DNA from: Forficula auricularia
Lineage: Eukaryota > Arthropoda > Insecta > Dermaptera > Forficulidae
Length of the DNA stretch: 64,000 nucleotides
Direction: 5' to 3'
Assembly (NCBI GenBank): GCA_024734495.1
Contig: JALMQS010000066.1
Location: 4,555,490 to 4,619,489, forward strand
The notes under the pieces were generated by a model. That model ran no database searches, had not been told where the DNA came from, and saw nothing but the letters and a program-made list of their open reading frames with translations. Shown here piece by piece: positions 1 through 11,265 of the stretch. The position numbers and the translations under genes were made by a program. Each line of letters opens with the position of its first letter. Within the stretch, counting starts at the first letter, position 1.

Positions 1-1144
1 ACGCCACTGTAAACCCAGAACTCGAAGAATGATCGCCAAACCGGGAGACTCCGGGTCAAAATGCCTGCCTGCTAGGATCGGCCCTGGCTATTAGATATCT
101 ATACAATCATTGCATAATCTAATTCCGACTGTTTAATACGTTCAAAGCATATTTCAAATTAGTGTGCATAATATTATTTCTTAAATGAATGACCAAATAT
201 GAATTTATAGTTATTTACCTAAATATCAGAGTGATAAGATTTTTTTAGTGTAATTTTTGGAAGGTGAGACCAAATGTGATTGTAATTGGGATTTACGTTA
301 CAATTTAATGATTTATATGCTGATGATTTCTCCAATTAATAGATGTATAACATAATAATAAAAATCTTTAAATATTACATGGAAATATTTAAAACTTTGT
401 GATTTTTTTCTCTTAATGCAAAACACATGAATTCTTTAGATAAAAAAGGTTTCAAGTTGTTTTTTTATTTCCTAGTTAAAATTTACAAGAAAGCGAATCA
501 GTTATAAAACGTTCTCAAAGGACCGTTAAAAAATATCGCCTCTACGCGATGTACGACATGAGCAAGGGATCTTGCCTTCCTTTTTGAAATAAATAAATAA
601 ATTATAAAAGTACACCAAAGAGGGTAATAAACTCGAAATAGGAAAGATAAATTTGGTCGTTCGTATTTCAAGATGCTGTCTACTATACTAGAATGGACCT
701 GGTTCGATTATTTTTATGGCTTATAACTTAATTAAGTTCAAAATAAGCTCAAGCTAAAGGAAAGAGAACTAGAAGCCGAATAGAAAAGATAAGAGAGAAG
801 GGAATGGAAAATAATAATTACTTCGGGGGGAAAATTGAAGAAAAAAGACCGAGAAAATCAGGACAAACCAAATTGCACCACGGGCCGCAGGGACAAACTC
901 AACATTTCCAGGGGCCGCACATAATTAAGAATAATTGTAATTTTTTTCCCAATATTTTTTTTCGATATCTGGCTTTAAAACGAATTTCAAACTTAGTTAT
1001 TTTTATTGAAGTGATGAATTTGAATGAAGAGATACTCTGAAAGTGTTAATTCAATAAGGGTAAATGTGAAAAAATACTACTACAAAGTATAGGGTTGCCA
1101 ACAACCAATGCCAAAATAAAATGTTATTGCATTAGTCCATTAAT
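1..1144. other. Unassigned AT-rich DNA
   Basis: I see no gene, RNA or complete element here. A 78-codon open frame (804-1040) reads as low-complexity lysine- and asparagine-rich sequence and shows no recognisable domain. The first 95 bases are more GC-rich than what follows and could be the tail of something starting left of the window. Confidence 0.5.
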
Positions 1145-2287
1145 GTCTACACTTTACACAGATCCTTCCTTTGATAACAAAATTCGTGTCAGAGCCGACA
1201 ATACGGCATAGAAAAGGATATAAAATTTTAAATTTCTATCTAAAAAATAACCAAGGGGCATATTTTTGATTATATGATTAGATTATATTTTCTGAGTAAA
1301 TACTGTTGTTTTGCATTTCTAATTATAAAATGTCTATTTTTGTTTGATTATTATTTTGTTAAAGTATTTTGTCGCTATTATAACCTATTAGCTGGCAAAA
1401 AAATAAAGTTTTTCTCTTTTATTAATGTTTTACTTTTTACATTTATACAGGTAGATAAATTATTTATTAAGTCAACGTTAACTATTAGTCAAAATATGAA
1501 AAATTCTCTAGAGGGTCTTTTCTACGGTCTACGCTACTACACAGATCCTTCCTTTGATAACAAAATTCGTGACAGAGCCGACAATACGGCATAGAAAAGG
1601 ATATAAAATTTTAAATTTCTATCTAAAAAATAACCAGGGGCATATTTTTGATTATATGATTAGATTATATTTTCTGAGTAAATACTGTTGTTTTGCATTT
1701 CTAATTATAAAATGTCTATTTTTGTTTGATTATTATTTTGTTAAAGTATTTTGTCGCTATTATAACCTATTAGCTGGCAAAAAATAAAGTTTTTCTCTTT
1801 TATTAATGTTTCTTACTTTTTACATTTATACAGGTAGATAAATTATTTATTAAGTCAACGTTAACTATTAGTCAAAATATGAAAAATTCTCTAGAGGGTC
1901 TTTTCTACGGTCTACGCTTTACACAGATCCTTCCTTTGATAACAAAATTCGTGACAGAGCCGACAATACGGCATAGAAAAAGGATATAAAATTTTAAATT
2001 TCTATCTAAAAAATAACCAAGGGGCATATTTTTGATTATATGATTAGATTATATTTTCTGAGTAAATACTGTTGTTTTGCATTTCTAATTATAAAATGTC
2101 TATTTTTGTTTGATTATTATTTTGTTAAAGTATTTTGTCGCTATTATAACCTATTAGCTGGCAAAAAAAATAAAGTTTTTCTCTTTTATTAATGTTTTAA
2201 TTTTTACATTTATACAGGTAGATGAATTATTTATTAAGTCAACGTTAACTATTAGTCAAAATATGAAAAATTCTCTAGAGGGTCTTT
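1145..2287. repeat. 382-bp tandem triplication
   Basis: Three head-to-tail copies of an about 382-bp unit. The anchor GATCCTTCCTTTGAT occurs at 1161, 1544 and 1926, giving spacings of 383 and 382. Each unit runs through ATTCGTG(A/T)CAGAGCC, a long AT-rich body and a closing TCTCTAGAGGGTCTTT. Copies differ by only a few substitutions and single-base length changes in A runs, so the duplication is recent. Open frames inside (for example 1274-1594) repeat with the unit and contain no known domain; I treat them as non-coding. Confidence 0.9.
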
Positions 2288-3927
2288 GTCACCCGGGCGG
2301 GCGACACCCCTAGGTTTGGCCCTGCTAATAGCAGTGACATTTGATTGTTTTTTTCTTAATTTAAAGTAATTATTTACAGGTGGGTGTGTCAATAAAAATT
2401 TATAATTAATTTTTTATTAAACATTTCTCTTTTTAATTAATTGTTTTTTGTAATTTTAGAACCCACTAATAGTTAATTACAAATATGACCATATATTAAA
2501 ATTAGGAAATTTAATTAATTAGATATATTTTCTATCAAAGACTGAATGGTAGAACCTGAATGATGAATTGATGCAAAAACATGCCCAAAGATAATGAAAA
2601 TTTATTATTCATTTTCATCCTGTTAAAAAATCCGACGATTCGTAAGATCGTCGTTCCTTCTTCAGGGTTTGAATGTTCAACGTAGGAATCTACCTGTTTA
2701 TTAATATTATTTTTTATTTCAAAACTTTATGCATAGCAATTAATGCCTTGATGATGGCAGTATTGGGTTAAAAAGTTAAAAAACAAAAACATATTTCAAA
2801 TTTATTTATTACAGGCTGCAAATAAAATTCGACCTTTTTACCTGAATTGAAAGTTTAAAATAATATTAATATATTGCTTTTAACTAAAGCCAGGTAACTA
2901 CTACGTAAAGATTGGACTTGGAAAGCTGTCCGCCTGTATTTATGCAACCGATATGGACGCCTCTGGTTCGCACTAGCCTCGCCTACAGGCGTCTCCGTTA
3001 AATGAATATTTTTCATAATGTTCAAAATTTGATGGGTATATTCCATGAGCTTATTTGCCTGGGAATTTATCAACATTGAGTCCCTTATACAATTAAATTT
3101 AAATTAGTGAAATAAGTGATTTTTGACATAAAAATATATAAATGAATTAAGAATAAATGTAAATTTTATTAACACAACTAAAGATGTGCCCAAAATAACC
3201 ATTACATCAGCGTCTCTGTTGGATCAAAGAAATTCACCATTATCTATACTCCGTTAACAACCATTATTGCATTTAAGCCTTTTTTTAATGAACTCCATAA
3301 ATCACTACTATATTGAGACTTTCTAACATTCCTATCAGCATCACTACACGTAACATTGCTGCTATTGTCAAAATTGCTTTGAGCAGAGTGTTGAATATTG
3401 ATCAAGTCTACATAAAATTTTGTGCCTTTGGCAAATCCTGTTCAATTCTAATTACACCATTATTTATTGAATAACGCAATTTAGTGTTATTGGCTATACT
3501 CTGAATTATCTCATTTATATTCTAATCTTTTAGGTTTAAAATAATATAATAATAATAATAATAATGTGACCTATAACATCAAGTCAACAGACAATCCTCT
3601 AGTAATATCCGCAGAGGCAGTTGTACCGTAAGACCTAACTTTTTAAGGAATTTAGAGAAGATAGGACATGCCAAATCAGCCTTCAAAACGACCCTGAAGA
3701 TCGCGATACTTCAGACATGCCACATTGTGCTGAAATTCCTCAATTAAGAACATCAGAAATGTCATGCGGCCCAGGATGAATTTCCTTTCGGCATCGACCG
3801 AGCCTAATGTCACTCCATGGGGTAGGTTAAAGTTTTCCAGCTGAGAAAGTGCAATAAAATCAGCTTAATAATAATAGTCTTAGTGCTACTGACCATTTTA
3901 TAAACTGATTTCAGAACCCAATTAATA
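2288..3927. other. Mostly unassigned intergenic DNA
   Basis: Just right of the triplication lies a GC-rich patch (2290-2335, CACCCGGGCGGGCGACACC). The stretch 2885-3005 is more GC-rich than its surroundings and stays open on the minus strand (2855-3076), but I recognise no domain. A short AAT microsatellite lies at 3546-3566. Otherwise I see nothing that can be annotated. Confidence 0.5.
2575..2665 (-). repeat. Dispersed repeat fragment with CTGAAGAAG stem module
   Basis: On the minus strand this reads CTGAAGAAGGAACGACGAT, a short loop, then ATCGTCGGATTTTTTAA. It is recognisably related to 41930-42000 on the plus strand, which has the same CTGAAGAAGGA, hairpin and TTTTTTAA order. It is a piece of the repeat that also hosts the compound insertion near 33-36 kb. 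Confidence 0.55.
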
Positions 3928-4790
3928 TATCCTATACTGTAGTGTGATCAGCACACAGCCCGAAAGTCAAATTCTTACTCGCCAAATCGAGTCGTTTCTA
4001 TAAGTAATCGACCCCTGAAGATGTCAAAAAATGCCGTAAAATCACCTCATTGGTTACATATAACTCCTAAACTGTTTACTTTACGGCAAATTCCATCCAG
4101 AAGCAAAATTGTAGAGGATGGAATTTTTGACATTTTTGTTTAATAACAATTTGAAAACAAACATCAAAAATGGGGGGAGGGTCAAAAATTAAAATTCTAG
4201 CCCTTTCGACCAAACTCAACCAAATTTTGTAAACATAATCAGTGGACCTCCAAAAGGCAAGAAATGCAGAAACTAAGAACCCAAAATGGAGGGAGGGTCA
4301 AAAAATGAAAATCTAGGCCCTTGTACCAAACTTAACTTAGTTTTTGCACTTCTAGCCTTCTGGGGGTCCCCAGAATATGTGTACGAAATTTTGTTGAGTT
4401 TCGTCGAAAGGGCTAGAATTTTTATTTTTGACCATCCCTCCTATTTTGGGTGGTCAATTTTTGCATTTCTTGCCTTTTGGAGGCCCACTGATTATGCATA
4501 CAAACTTTGATTGAGTTTGGTCGAAATGGCTAGAATTTTCATTTTTGACCCTCCCCCCATTTTGGATGTTTATTTTCAAATTGTTTTTAAACAAAAATGT
4601 CAAAAATTCCATCCTCTACAATTTTGCTTCTAATGGAATTTGCCGTAGAGTTAACAGTTTAGGAGTTATAATCAATGAGGTGATTTTGCGGTATTTTTGA
4701 CATCTTCAGGGATCGATTACCCCTAAAGACGACTCGATTTGGCGATTAAGAATTTGACTTTCGCGGTGTGTGCTGATCACACTACAGTAA
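3928..4790. repeat. Palindromic (foldback) element, family A, complete
   Basis: Nearly the whole segment folds on itself. The left end carries CTGTAGTGTGATCAGCACAC and the right end carries its reverse complement; the arms stay alignable to a centre near 4360. The arms hold repeated short modules (pieces like TTTTTGACCCTCCC and GGTCGAAA.GGCTAGAAT) and no open frame of note. Related half-copies lie at 27486-27845 and 56226-56621. The shape fits a non-autonomous foldback or long-inverted-repeat DNA transposon. I could not define a target duplication. Confidence 0.85.
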
Positions 4791-5400
4791 GGGATATGTT
4801 ATTTGGGTTCTGAAATAATCTTCCAAAATTGTCAGTAGCTCTCGGTCTATAATAATCATGTGTCTCTCATTTCGAATTTCGAATCAAGCTTTAGTAGATT
4901 AATCACTTAATTATGAAACTTTACAGTTTTAGTACTAGTGAATGAATTTACTGTATTTTTAAATTTCAACAAACTTAAATTGTGATTACATATTTCATTA
5001 CGCCTAGCTGGATAAAATATAAAGTTTCATTGGCTGTTTGGATAAAAGCTTTAAACTTGTTAATGTTTTAATCATTTATGCATGACAGCAATCTCTCAAA
5101 TTTCTACTATTTGCAACTATTAATTTTAATCATTATTGGATTTTCCTCTCGTGAAAAAAACTCGGCGCATGAATTACGGTTAAAAGCATTTCATTTTCAT
5201 TGAATATATAATTCTTTATAAGGTACTATACTTTTAAACTTTTATATTTAATTTAAAGATTTACTAAATTAATTATTGTAAGCAAGAAATGGTGTAAAGC
5301 AGATTAAGGTAGAATGCCAGGGGAAATCATCAAGAATTAGAAATCGGGAGTTTTTTTTCCGGACCTAAATATTTCCAGATTCGCTGTTTGTTGCAACGTT
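4791..5400. other. Unassigned AT-rich DNA
   Basis: Low-complexity AT-rich sequence without an open frame or an element end that I can place. Confidence 0.5.
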
Positions 5401-5493
5401 TCTATCTATCTATCTATATATTTATTATAATCGGCTTGCGCGACGAGGGCTAAGTGATTTTTTTAATATTAAAATCCACTAATGGCTCATGAC
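5401..5493 (+). mobile_element. Helitron-like family 2 copy, 5' part, interrupted
   Basis: Starts with a TCTA expansion, then TATTATAATCGGCTTGCGC, as in the copies at 36555 and (reverse) 51995-52198. The copy is split at 5493 by the hAT element 5494-6709 and resumes at 6718 with the AAATAAAATTTAT expected from the uninterrupted copies. The 3' end is not clear. Confidence 0.65.
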
Positions 5494-6709
5494 TAGAGAC
5501 CGGATTTTTATACAGTAAAAAGTGCCAAAATATGCAATAAAATATGCAGTTAAAAATGCTGAAATATGCAAGTAATATGCAATGTACGCTGAAATATGCA
5601 AATACATGCAGTAAAAAATGGCTAAAAAATTTTATGCACTAAAAAATTAAAATTTAAGACAAAAATACTATATATTTGAAGGAGTGCTAGGAAAAGAATA
5701 AAATGATAAAGTAAGCTATAGATAACAAGTGTCAAATATCTATTTTTATTGCGGAAAAAATTGCCCAAAATTCTCATTATATTTAATATATTAAAAAAAT
5801 CTTTAAATTCAAAGAAATAATACTTGGAATAAATAATACTTATGAATAAAATCAAAATAATAAATATAATAATGTTTTAAAAATGTGAACGAAAAATTGG
5901 GGGGGAGAGATAATTTTATTTAACAGACACAATTGTATTGTATTGCTTTTATTTGTAAATATTTGATCGGCTATAATCTGATCCCTACACTAATTTACAC
6001 ATACTTCAATACACACACACACACGAACACACAATGTCCAAAATGTCCGGAAAGATGTTAAAAAAAAAAATTAAGAAAGGATCTCAAATATAATTAAAAT
6101 TTGATTGTAATTGTGAATAATTTATTTTTACAATTATTTTTCTCAATTATCTTCAGGTTATTATGTCCACGGTCACTTAAAATTGATTTATACTATGAAA
6201 ATAAACGCTCCACATCCTCAGACTTAATGGGGGCAAACTTAAAGGAACGTAAAACACCCATTGGAAAATTGTCAAATCAAAGTATAAATGAATAAAAAGA
6301 AAAATCAGTGGGTTGTTGTTTTGTAGCTACGTTAACATCCTTTGTAATTGCTTCGTTGTCCAACACAACACTCTTGTCGTTGAGGCCTATTTCGGTTTTC
6401 TTCGAATTTAAATTAGTGTCCTCCTGTTTGATTTCTTCATTTTTTCATTCTTTCTCCGAAAATTTACTTTTAAAAATCTGTATTTGACGCGAAATAGGAA
6501 ATATTTAACAAAAAAGCCTTCAAATATGCAATTAAATGCAATATTCTTCAAATATGCAATGTTATGCAACATTACCCAAATATGCAAAAATATTCAGAAT
6601 AAAATTTAACCCACAGTATCCTAGATGCATGATTCGGATAGATAATTGATCCTCTGAGTCGTATGTAGCAGCAAACAAAATATTCAATTGCATAGGAATT
6701 TGGTCTCTA
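5494..6709. mobile_element. hAT-type element, non-autonomous, with 8-bp target duplication
   Basis: The terminal inverted repeat begins TAGAGACC on both ends (left TAGAGACCGGATTTTTA, right end reading inward TAGAGACCAAATTCCTA). It is flanked by direct CTCATGAC at 5486-5493 and 6710-6717. Eight-bp duplications with short terminal repeats are diagnostic of hAT transposons. Both subterminal regions carry many ATATGCA repeats, typical of transposase-binding arrays. A CA microsatellite lies near 6013. No transposase frame survives, so this is an internally decayed or non-autonomous copy. Its insertion point lies in a Helitron-like repeat whose empty version is seen at 36620-36650. Confidence 0.88.
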
Positions 6710-6717
6710 CTCATGAC

Positions 6718-8180
6718 AAATAAAATTTATCAAAATTAGTAAATTTAAATTATTATTATCTATGACCGTATGATAGCTAATAAGGTTCACCGCTTTTTGA
6801 ATATTATTATGCAAAATTGAAGCGTTATGTTACGCATTTAAAGCTCAATAAACGTTCCAAAGAAAAAAATCATTTTTTTAATAACGATTTTTACTTTATT
6901 TTTTGTATCTTCGTGGCCTCATTTAAGAGGATTTTCAATAAAAGTACACTTTTTATGAATCATACCGCTTACTTGACCCCTCAGGAGTCTATGTTTCAAA
7001 TTTCAAGTCAAACGGTTAGGCCGTTTAACTCGGAGGTCGGTGAATATAGAGATAGAATTCCAAAACTATTATACTGATTTCTGCAATATATTATTATACA
7101 TTTATACATAAGTATTGTTAATTTTTTCCAAAAAGAAGTAAATAAAACTTCTCTCATTGTATAATTTCTATTGAGCTTGTTTTATTATCCTACGAATTAT
7201 TACTCGTATTATAGTCATACTTCATAAATGTGTTTATTCAGATCATCGACTTTAGATAACTTTCCAAGTAGAGAAAAGGATCGTTAAATAAACAAAATTG
7301 CAACAAAAACCGTACGCCGATATTCTAAAAAATTTATTGCCTGCGAAATTTATTAGCTATAAATTTTACTAATGTAGGATGGAGGTTATTTTATTTTTTA
7401 TTTCTTCTTCTGATGTCTTTTCAATCCTTTTTAAATTCGCATATATCAAATGCCATTCCTTTTAAGATATCTTTAAAATAGTGGGAAATTTATATCCGAA
7501 TATATTATATGTACAAGATTTATCCTTTCATGCTAATGGCTGGCACACAACATTCATTATAAATTAAAGAAATGTGAAGATAGGCTTAAGCAAAGGGCTG
7601 GCTGGACGACAAAAGTCGGAAACAAAAAGCTTTTGTGTGCTCTCGGAGAACACCATCAGACGAGCCACAAAGCAAAACGGATTTATGAAATGGGTTCACA
7701 CTGCAAACGAAAACGGTCAGCGAGCTCCACAATTGGTTTAGACTTTGGAGTTAGAGGCATCAAGAAGCCAGCCGGATTTATCCCGTAAAAGAAACCAAAG
7801 AAAGAAATCATCGCAGAGATAATCACAGCACAAAGCTATAAAGAGATGGCAATTAAATTATCGAATTTGCATGAAGACCAAGGATTTACTTATTTTTAAT
7901 GTAATATAATAATTATCAAATATAACAATATTAAAACTAAAAAATAAAATAGTACATTATAATAACACTGATAACATTATTGATAATTGATAAAGTAATA
8001 TCATTAAAATAATGACTGCCAGGTACAAAACTATATGGGAGCAAAAATGGTCAAAACTTATGTAAATGTGTGCAAGTGAGGGTGCAGCGGGGTCTTGTGC
8101 CTGTGTTAAAAGTCAATTTTTTTTAATAAATACTCTTCTATTTATACTATAAATTAAATTTTAAATTAATTTATTCATAA
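6718..8180. other. Unassigned DNA with one long open stretch
   Basis: 6718-6760 is the resumed Helitron-like copy. Beyond it I see no element ends. From 7571 to 7793 the plus strand is open for about 74 codons without a start codon and is richer in G+C than its flanks. I recognise no domain in it. Confidence 0.4.
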
Positions 8181-8686
8181 TCTATATAAATAAAAATGTA
8201 CTGTTACGCTTAAGTGATACGTTGAAGGATCTCCGAAATTTCTTCACCGATTTCTTTGAAATTTTCACACAACATTTCATTCAAATACACGAGTGTTTTT
8301 ATAGATATCACACCTGTGGCATGCAAAAAATATTTTTTTCGAGGAAGCAACGCCAGCGCCTCTTTGGGGGGGGTAAAAGCAAACAAACAAGATGGCCGAT
8401 AATAGCTTTTTGGAAATCTTTCAACTGTCAATATTAGTTTTAGTTAAGAGAACAATAATTATAAAACTGGCCCAAAAATTTAGATATACCAATCGGAGCA
8501 CTAAACGGACATATGTTGTGAATATAGTTTCGATACGTCCAGCGGTTTAGGCGTGAAGCATAAGAGTTAGTCACAGCAACGCGTGGTCGGGTCAGCTATT
8601 ATATATATATAAATTTTAACCATAAAACGAGACGCTCCCCGCCAAGAGCTAGGTGACGCAGGGCCGAAGACCCGGGCGTTAGCTAG
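8181..8686 (+). mobile_element. Small non-autonomous Helitron (family 1)
   Basis: It begins TCTATATAAATAAAAATG after an A and ends with a GGGCCGAAGACCC hairpin followed by CTAG before a T. This gives the Helitron rules: 5' TC, 3' hairpin plus CTRR, insertion between A and T, and no target duplication. The last 50 bases match the end of the copy at 51301-51611. The 506-bp body has short overlapping open frames on both strands but no Rep/helicase, so it would depend on an autonomous partner. Confidence 0.87.
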
Positions 8687-9202
8687 TAGAATATAAATTT
8701 AAAGTTAAATTTTTATTTAAATCACACATAATTATAACTATTTTTTGACCTCAACAATAAATAATACTATAATTAATTAGAATAGAATTTTCAGTGAGCC
8801 TCGATTACCAAACGCATGCCAAATTGCCCATGTCAGGCATGCCTACATCTTTTAATACAGGAAGGAAGGAAGTAAGGATGGCTGTCCCGAGTAAAATGGA
8901 TGATATTATAGGCTGGTGTAAGTAAAACACGATCTCGTGTCTTCTCGGGCCGTGTTATCTATTAGGATGTCTCTCTCTCTCCCCATTTAGGTAACCACTC
9001 GCCCATCATCCATTCTTACCCGACCACCGAGGGACATCGCACTCTCCTCTTTTTGATTATCCAAATGATAATCAAAAAGGTTTTCACTGTTTAGAAATTA
9101 AGAATTATTAGAATAGAAAGGTGTTTGGTTGATCTAACGATGTTTAGTAATGTATAATTTTTAAGGAGTTCGGTGTTGGTTCTAGGTGAAACATTTTTAT
9201 AT
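8687..9202. other. Unassigned, with a perfect short hairpin
   Basis: No gene recognised. CTTTTTGATTATC at 9049-9061 pairs perfectly with 9067-9079 around a 5-base loop. A GA/CT-rich patch with an AG acceptor-like site (about 8970-8990) is present, but no frame supports an exon. Confidence 0.5.
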
Positions 9203-9380
9203 AATAATAAAACTTGAGTAAGATACGAGGTAGGTTTCACAAAAAAGAAATAAAACAAAATTGAGTTTTGAATTCGATATATTTCGGGGGTTAGCCCATC
9301 ATCAGGAGTCCAAAACTCAACTTTGTTTTATTTCTTTTTGCCAAACCTACTTCGTATCTTACTCAAGTTTTATTATTATT
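9203..9380. repeat. Short foldback repeat with central CTGATGA module
   Basis: The arms AATAATAAAACTTGAGTAAG (left) and its complement (right, ending TATTATT) pair over about 65 bp with small gaps. The unpaired centre, read on the minus strand, holds CTGATGATGGG...CCCCGAAAT. The design matches the foldback at 55161-55492, which also carries a CATCATCAGGAGT core. Confidence 0.75.
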
Positions 9381-10804
9381 TTAGTAATGTATGTGCCCAT
9401 TAGGTATAGAGAAATTACTAGTCTAATACCTACTAGGGAAGGGATTTCTTGCTATCTTTCTTTCTTTCTCGTTGATGTACTGTGTGTCTTTGTGTTTTAT
9501 TTTCAGGTACAAAAGACATATACGTTTATTAAACATTAAAACAACAAACCACAAACATGCCTTTATATTTAGGATCAGTTTAGTGATAATACGCGAATAT
9601 ATCTCCTCCTAGGTGAGGAATTAGATAATAGGGGGCGATTTTAGAATTAAAAAAAAATCTGCGCCTTCGCCAACGATATAATTATAAGTGGGGTTTAGGC
9701 CTTTTAATTTTTAATTACGGATTTTCCGATTTACTTAAATATATGTTTCAATGACAATTGTTCTACTCAGATATCAGTCTGGCGTAGGGATTTGCTAGAA
9801 CCCCGTAGGTACGCGAATGTGCCGGGTTTTCGGGGTGCCCGGAAATAGGTGGGCTTATTATTACTCTCCAGCTATCGAGAGGGCTCAGTTGTCTATACAA
9901 CCAATACTTGAGAGATCAATTTAATCCTCTATCTGAATGACTGGGTGTTTTCTATAATTTTTCGAAAGACCATTACTGAAGTCTTTACTGGAAACCTGAA
10001 TGTACAGGACATATGGCTCTGGATACAGATGAGAATCCTGGGGAGATGTGTCGTAGGGCTAGCTATGTTTGCTCCATAGGGTTTCTTTTTTTCCAGCAGG
10101 GACACATTAATCCTTGAATCTTACGCTGTACTTCGGATATACTATGATGTTCTAGTAGGTTTCCCATCCTAATTTTAATCAATTTAAACTCTCCTCTTCT
10201 TAACTCGTTTCGAAATTAGGTGGACTGCGTAGGTGGGAGAAGAGATTTGAATTTGGTAGATAAGAAATCTTTAAATGATTCTTATCCTAGGTAACTTGTA
10301 TGAGTGATGTGTTTTTCCTTTACTTTCTACTCCTCAATCTATTCTTTTAGGATGGGCGCGTTTTCTTATTCGCTTTTTCAGCTTTACGTTATTTCATAAT
10401 TACGCGACGGCATTAGATCCGCGATTTATCCATCACGATTAGGGTTTTTAGGCTAAACTGAGCTTAACCGTGTGTCGGTATTTAAGCGTGCGTTCAAGAA
10501 AGAAGAAGCTTTTTGAAGAAATAAGAATTAAAGAGATAGTTGGCCATCTGAGTCATATTTGTAAAATGGGTCTAGTTTAGTTTAGAACATGAAGTCACCA
10601 AGGCGCAATCAAGTGGAATCTTCGGTTAGTAGGAGTTTCTTTCTAAATTATTTTTCAAATATAATTTGTCAATAAGGAACATATCGATTAATTTGTGCCT
10701 TTTTTCTTTTAGATGAAGATGGGAGGTTGGAGCGTGGGGGCGGAGACAGCTCTTTAGGGCTTCTTCAAGCCTAAACTATCGTAGGCATACTTAAAAGATT
10801 TTTA
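9381..10804. other. Unassigned block of higher G+C
   Basis: About 1.4 kb less AT-rich than its neighbours, with no long open frame on either strand and no terminal repeats. It could be the untranslated region of an old retroelement or host intronic DNA; I cannot choose between these. Confidence 0.4.
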
Positions 10805-10925
10805 CTTTATACAATTATTATTATTTTTTTTAATGATAATGATGAGAGAAGGAGTTACACCAAAAAGGTGCAACCACTAAAGGCCTGGGTTGGCCCCTCC
10901 ATCGTGAAAAGAAGAAGAAAGAATT

Positions 10926-11265
10926 TTATGGGTTGGGCGGAGGTCGAAGGTATCTGTGGATACGGGTCTTAAATAGCTGAAGGTTATAAGTCGCGGGAAA
11001 GATGGTGGCAGGGAGCGAGTTCCAGTCTCTGGAGGTCATAGGGATAAAAGAGTTTGCGAAAGCGCTTGTTCGACTTTTATCCAATTTGACAGCGAAGGGG
11101 TGCTGAGCGTTTGAAAACCGCGTGTTTCTCGTAAAGAGGGCATTAGGGGGGATAATTGGTTTCAGCTCGACTGAACAGACACCGAGATAGTATCTGTAGT
11201 ACAGGGAAAGGGCAGAAACGGTTCTTCGGTGAGCCAGAGAGTCGAGTGCAATGCGAAGTATGGGG
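10926..11265 (-). pseudogene. CR1/Jockey-like non-LTR RT, C-terminal fragment
   Basis: Translation on the minus strand gives the segment after the polymerase core of a CR1/Jockey-group reverse transcriptase: DSLAHRRTVSALSLYYR, then TSRDWNSLPATIFPATYN and a terminal RPPPNP followed by a stop. The same tail is recognisable near 63230-63490 and 57480-57760, so these are copies of one family. The fragment is cut at its 5' side near 11265, as expected for 5'-truncated target-primed insertions. A 3' untranslated region runs to about 10810 and ends in AAT repeats. It has lost the endonuclease and the catalytic palm and cannot be active. Confidence 0.8.

Noticed and set aside
1274..1787. Two similar proteins of 77-106 residues
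   Set aside because: They are the same tandem-repeat DNA read twice; rich in F, Y and K with no domain.
2855..3076. 73-residue minus-strand frame over a GC-richer patch
   Set aside because: Open on both strands in places and without recognisable homology.
7571..7793. 74-codon open stretch without a start codon
   Set aside because: G+C is raised, but no domain, splice pair or repeat support was seen.
9281..9305. Hammerhead ribozyme
   Set aside because: The CTGATGA...GAAA order is present, but the bases next to the core do not form stems I and III, and most copies have an extra unpaired A after CTGATGA. Kept only as a recurring module.
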